Below are positions 44,047 to 45,919 of a DNA stretch of 45,919 nt, piece by piece. Numbering within the stretch: the stretch's first letter is position 1; the number at the start of each line of letters is the position of its first letter. Source of the DNA: Limnoraphis robusta CS-951 (GTDB lineage Bacteria; Cyanobacteriota; Cyanobacteriia; Cyanobacteriales; Microcoleaceae); the NCBI RefSeq assembly GCF_000972705.2, contig NZ_LATL02000229.1, forward strand, positions 1-45,919. The letters run 5' to 3'. A program made the translations under genes and the position numbers. Under the pieces are notes generated by a model, which ran no database searches, was not told the origin of the DNA, and saw nothing but the letters and a program-made list of their open reading frames with translations.

Positions 44047-44976
44047 TTAAACCTGTTCGTTCCTCGCATCCATGAGTCGTGTCCACCGCTCCACGAATTC
44101 ATCCAACTCCTTCTCTGCTTTGGTCTTGTCCTCCCCTTTCAACTTAGTGATGTTAGCTTTTCTGTTTCTTCTTTCCCTCCTGAACCATTGGTACTCATCC
44201 TTTGGGTTTCTTGCGTTATTGGCTCCAGGTATCCGACTGACTTGCGGTGTACCGTCACTTCCGACTGTCCCCTCGTGATAAATTCCTGTTTCCGCACTTT
44301 TCCTATCTGCTAACATCTGGGCTTTCTGCTCCGGGGTGACGTCCACACTCTGTATGGTGTCCTGTCCCCTAGCAAACTTCACGGCTCCCATCTTATTAAC
44401 CATGTTACGGTATGAATCTTTCGCTACCTCACCTACCTCTGTGTTTTGTTGTTCTACAAACTCAGGGGTGAATGCGTAGGCAGACTGGTTTATCGCTACC
44501 GCTAGACCAATATCCGGTTCTGGGTATACATGGCGACCGTCCTCGAACCGGCCCCGCAACGCTTCCGATTGGGCTTCAGCGTACTCGCCATCGTACATTC
44601 CACTCAAATTATTTCCTCTCTTTGTCCCTGTTCCAGGATGGTTTTTGTGTACGTTTTTACCCTCCGCATAGACAAAACCATTTCGCTCCAAACCTCCTAC
44701 ATCTCCCTTACGGGGAGCATTATAACCTTCTCTCGCCACAGAATCGCGGATTACGTGTTCATATTCATGCGTATTTCCTGTGACTTCAAACCCTGTTTTT
44801 GTCTTAATTCGCTTGGCTTCATGTGTACGATCTCCGTATGTAGCCTCAGACCATTTCCGTTTTGGTTTTTGTTGCACAGGTTCCGCAAAATCACGGTTAG
44901 CATACCGACTTGCTGGAACTGATGCCGAAGAGGAGGAAGATTGACTTTTTTGCGGCGACTTGAACTGATGTGTCAT
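44047..44976 (-). CDS. Second putative eCIS effector with shared leader and different toxin body
   Basis: 309 aa. The first ~37 residues ('MTHQFKSPQKSQSSSSSASV', then 'PASRYANRDFAEPVQQKPK') repeat the leader of the neighbouring effector. The body is unrelated and has no DUF4157. It contains 'THEYEHVIRDSVAREGYNAP', 'PEPDIGLAVAINQSAYAFTPEF' and a charged helical end. His/Glu-rich patches suggest a hydrolytic toxin, but I do not recognise the domain. Its tie to the injection system is inferred from the shared leader and position. Confidence 0.65.
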   Translation of the reverse strand: MTHQFKSPQKSQSSSSSASVPASRYANRDFAEPVQQKPKRKWSEATYGDRTHEAKRIKTKTGFEVTGNTHEYEHVIRDSVAREGYNAPRKGDVGGLERNGFVYAEGKNVHKNHPGTGTKRGNNLSGMYDGEYAEAQSEALRGRFEDGRHVYPEPDIGLAVAINQSAYAFTPEFVEQQNTEVGEVAKDSYRNMVNKMGAVKFARGQDTIQSVDVTPEQKAQMLADRKSAETGIYHEGTVGSDGTPQVSRIPGANNARNPKDEYQWFRRERRNRKANITKLKGEDKTKAEKELDEFVERWTRLMDARNEQV

Positions 44977-45045
44977 GTTTCACGTCCCTATTAAAGTGAG
45001 CCTCTCCCAAGAGTTTAGCATCTTTCCACGAGATCGCTACCCAAT
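44878..45045. repeat. Long direct repeat, copy 2 (effector leader plus upstream region)
   Basis: Partner of 43710-43876. The shared upstream part (TTAATAGGGACNTGAAAC before the ATG) holds the AGGGAC ribosome site and presumably the same promoter, so both effectors should be co-regulated. Confidence 0.85.
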
Positions 45046-45216
45046 TTTGACTAAAACTCTTGTTTTTTTTTGCGTTGGTGAATTGATGCGATCTCTCTTG
45101 TAGGTTTGGTTGAGAAACGAAACCCAACAAATCAACTATTACAATTTCTTTAAAAATTTGGTGGCGATCGCGTGAAATTGTGGCAAACTATGGAAAAGGG
45201 TGACGTACTCAACACC

Positions 45217-45919
45217 CTAAGCTGACGCTATAGGGGTCGCTTCTCTTGAATTTCTTCTAGAGCGTTTTATAGTGAGTTTCACGCCCAGACCCACTTTTTT
45301 AATTAAGATGGCACTGTTCAAATCTCTATCAAGTTCAGTTGAACAATGAGGGCAACTATGCCATCTTTCCGATAATTCTTTAGGTACAATATTGAGACAA
45401 TTTGAACAGAATTGAGACGTATTTCTAGGATTAACTTTGACGACTTTCACTCCAGCGTTTTCGGCTTTGAATGATAGTATTTCGACAAATTGACCTAGAC
45501 CTGCATCTGCCAAACTTTTATTTAACCCCGACTTAGCCGCTTGACCATTAGGTAAGTATTTTCCGGTTTCATCCTGTTTAGGCTTACATCGCTTTATCAT
45601 ATTGCGAATCTTTAAATCTTCGATAAAGATTACATCGGACTTAGCGATTAATTGATTAGCCTGCTCATAATGAAACTGCTTTCTCTGCCTTTGAATTCTT
45701 TGGTGGATCTTGGCAACCTTTCCGTACAGGAGTTTTCTGGCTCTACTTCCCTTCTTTCTACTAGCCGCTTTTCGTTGTAGCTTTTCCAGCTTGTCTTCAG
45801 CTTTACGGAAATATTTAGGAATGGGAATTGCTTCACCAGTCGATAAAGTTCCAAATTTCTCTAGCCCTAAATCAATCCCGATACTATTATTCTCTGTTGG
45901 TTCAATATCATCAGGGTTG
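45217..45919 (-). CDS. tnpB: TnpB-family protein (IS1341/IS605 OrfB), 5' end outside window
   Basis: The minus-strand frame is open from the window edge to 45217, about 233 aa of the C-terminal part. RuvC residues are all visible: 'NSIGIDLGLEKFGTLSTG' (Asp), 'VIFIEDLKIRNM' (Glu) and 'CSTELDRDLNSAIL' (Asp). A Cys4 zinc ribbon ('FCSNCLNI', 'HSCPHCS') lies in between. The downstream GGGTGACGTACTCAACACCC hairpin (45199-45218) is a plausible right end. It is only distantly related to the tnpB at 28651. Confidence 0.85.
   Translation of the reverse strand, partial: NPDDIEPTENNSIGIDLGLEKFGTLSTGEAIPIPKYFRKAEDKLEKLQRKAASRKKGSRARKLLYGKVAKIHQRIQRQRKQFHYEQANQLIAKSDVIFIEDLKIRNMIKRCKPKQDETGKYLPNGQAAKSGLNKSLADAGLGQFVEILSFKAENAGVKVVKVNPRNTSQFCSNCLNIVPKELSERWHSCPHCSTELDRDLNSAILIKKVGLGVKLTIKRSRRNSREATPIASA

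Noticed and set aside
44472..44922. Plus-strand frames (103 and 130 codons) over the second effector
   Set aside because: Antisense shadows of the effector gene on the minus strand.
45648..45854. 68-codon minus-strand frame near the right edge
   Set aside because: The same strand carries the tnpB frame through this region with intact RuvC motifs, so this frame is out of phase.

Overview
The window comes from a cyanobacterium, probably filamentous and Oscillatoriales-like (Planktothrix/Lyngbya type). This is inferred from the many HIP1 sites (GCGATCGC), the moderately low GC content, heptameric short tandem repeats of the GGCAAAA/GCCTATT type, cyanobacterial CRISPR-associated families (TIGR03985 WYL protein, Csx3-ATPase) and a cyanobacterial-type contractile injection system. 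No rRNA or species marker is present, so the genus is a guess.

Layout. (1) 0.3-2.1 kb: lipid kinase and PAP2 phosphatase. (2) 2.1-4.3 kb: a dense patch of toxin-antitoxin modules, one intact (HigB/HigA-like) and several broken (PIN relic, YoeB with a homopolymer frameshift, two antitoxins without toxins joined tail to tail), with three copies of a ~35-bp HIP1-containing repeat. (3) 4.4-6.6 kb: a Trypco1 / membrane-anchored trypsin / sunset-like three-gene set that resembles bacterial conflict systems. (4) 6.7-16.6 kb: mostly housekeeping or metabolic genes (PutA, a membrane protein, a TPR protein, a GH13 enzyme, a polysaccharide deacetylase, a coiled-coil protein, tRNA-Val) plus a 58-aa small gene and relics. 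(5) 17-33.5 kb: a type III-B CRISPR-Cas island. It holds a tandem Csx3-Csx3-P-loop protein, a divergent TIGR03985 WYL regulator coupled to an HD hydrolase, a cmr2-3-4-5-6 operon, a frameshifted NYN nuclease, an orphan cas2, an IS605-type tnpB, a 20-repeat array, a cas1-like relic and a CARF protein. (6) 34-45 kb: half of an extracellular/thylakoid contractile injection system (tail assembly proteins, three tubes, sheath, DUF4255 cap, AAA ATPase, PAAR tip) and two effectors sharing the same N-terminal leader. (7) The right edge is a second, 5'-truncated tnpB.

How the CRISPR parts may work together (inference). Cas10 keeps the GGDD cyclase motif but has no N-terminal HD nuclease, and Cmr4 appears to lack the slicer aspartate. 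The complex therefore looks specialised for making cyclic oligoadenylate on target RNA. The CARF protein with a possible RelE-like C-terminus would be the effector, and the Csx3 fusion the off-switch. No Cmr1 gene is seen, but the 585-aa Cmr6 has a second RAMP-like half that may replace it. cas1 and cas6 are absent apart from the relic.

The observation I rank highest concerns the spacers. About a dozen of the 19, read as reverse complement (the strand a crRNA would bind), carry Shine-Dalgarno-like tracts and/or an ATG followed by open codons. The array thus seems enriched for sequences antisense to translation-initiation regions. If confirmed, this would indicate acquisition or selection focused on mRNA 5' ends.
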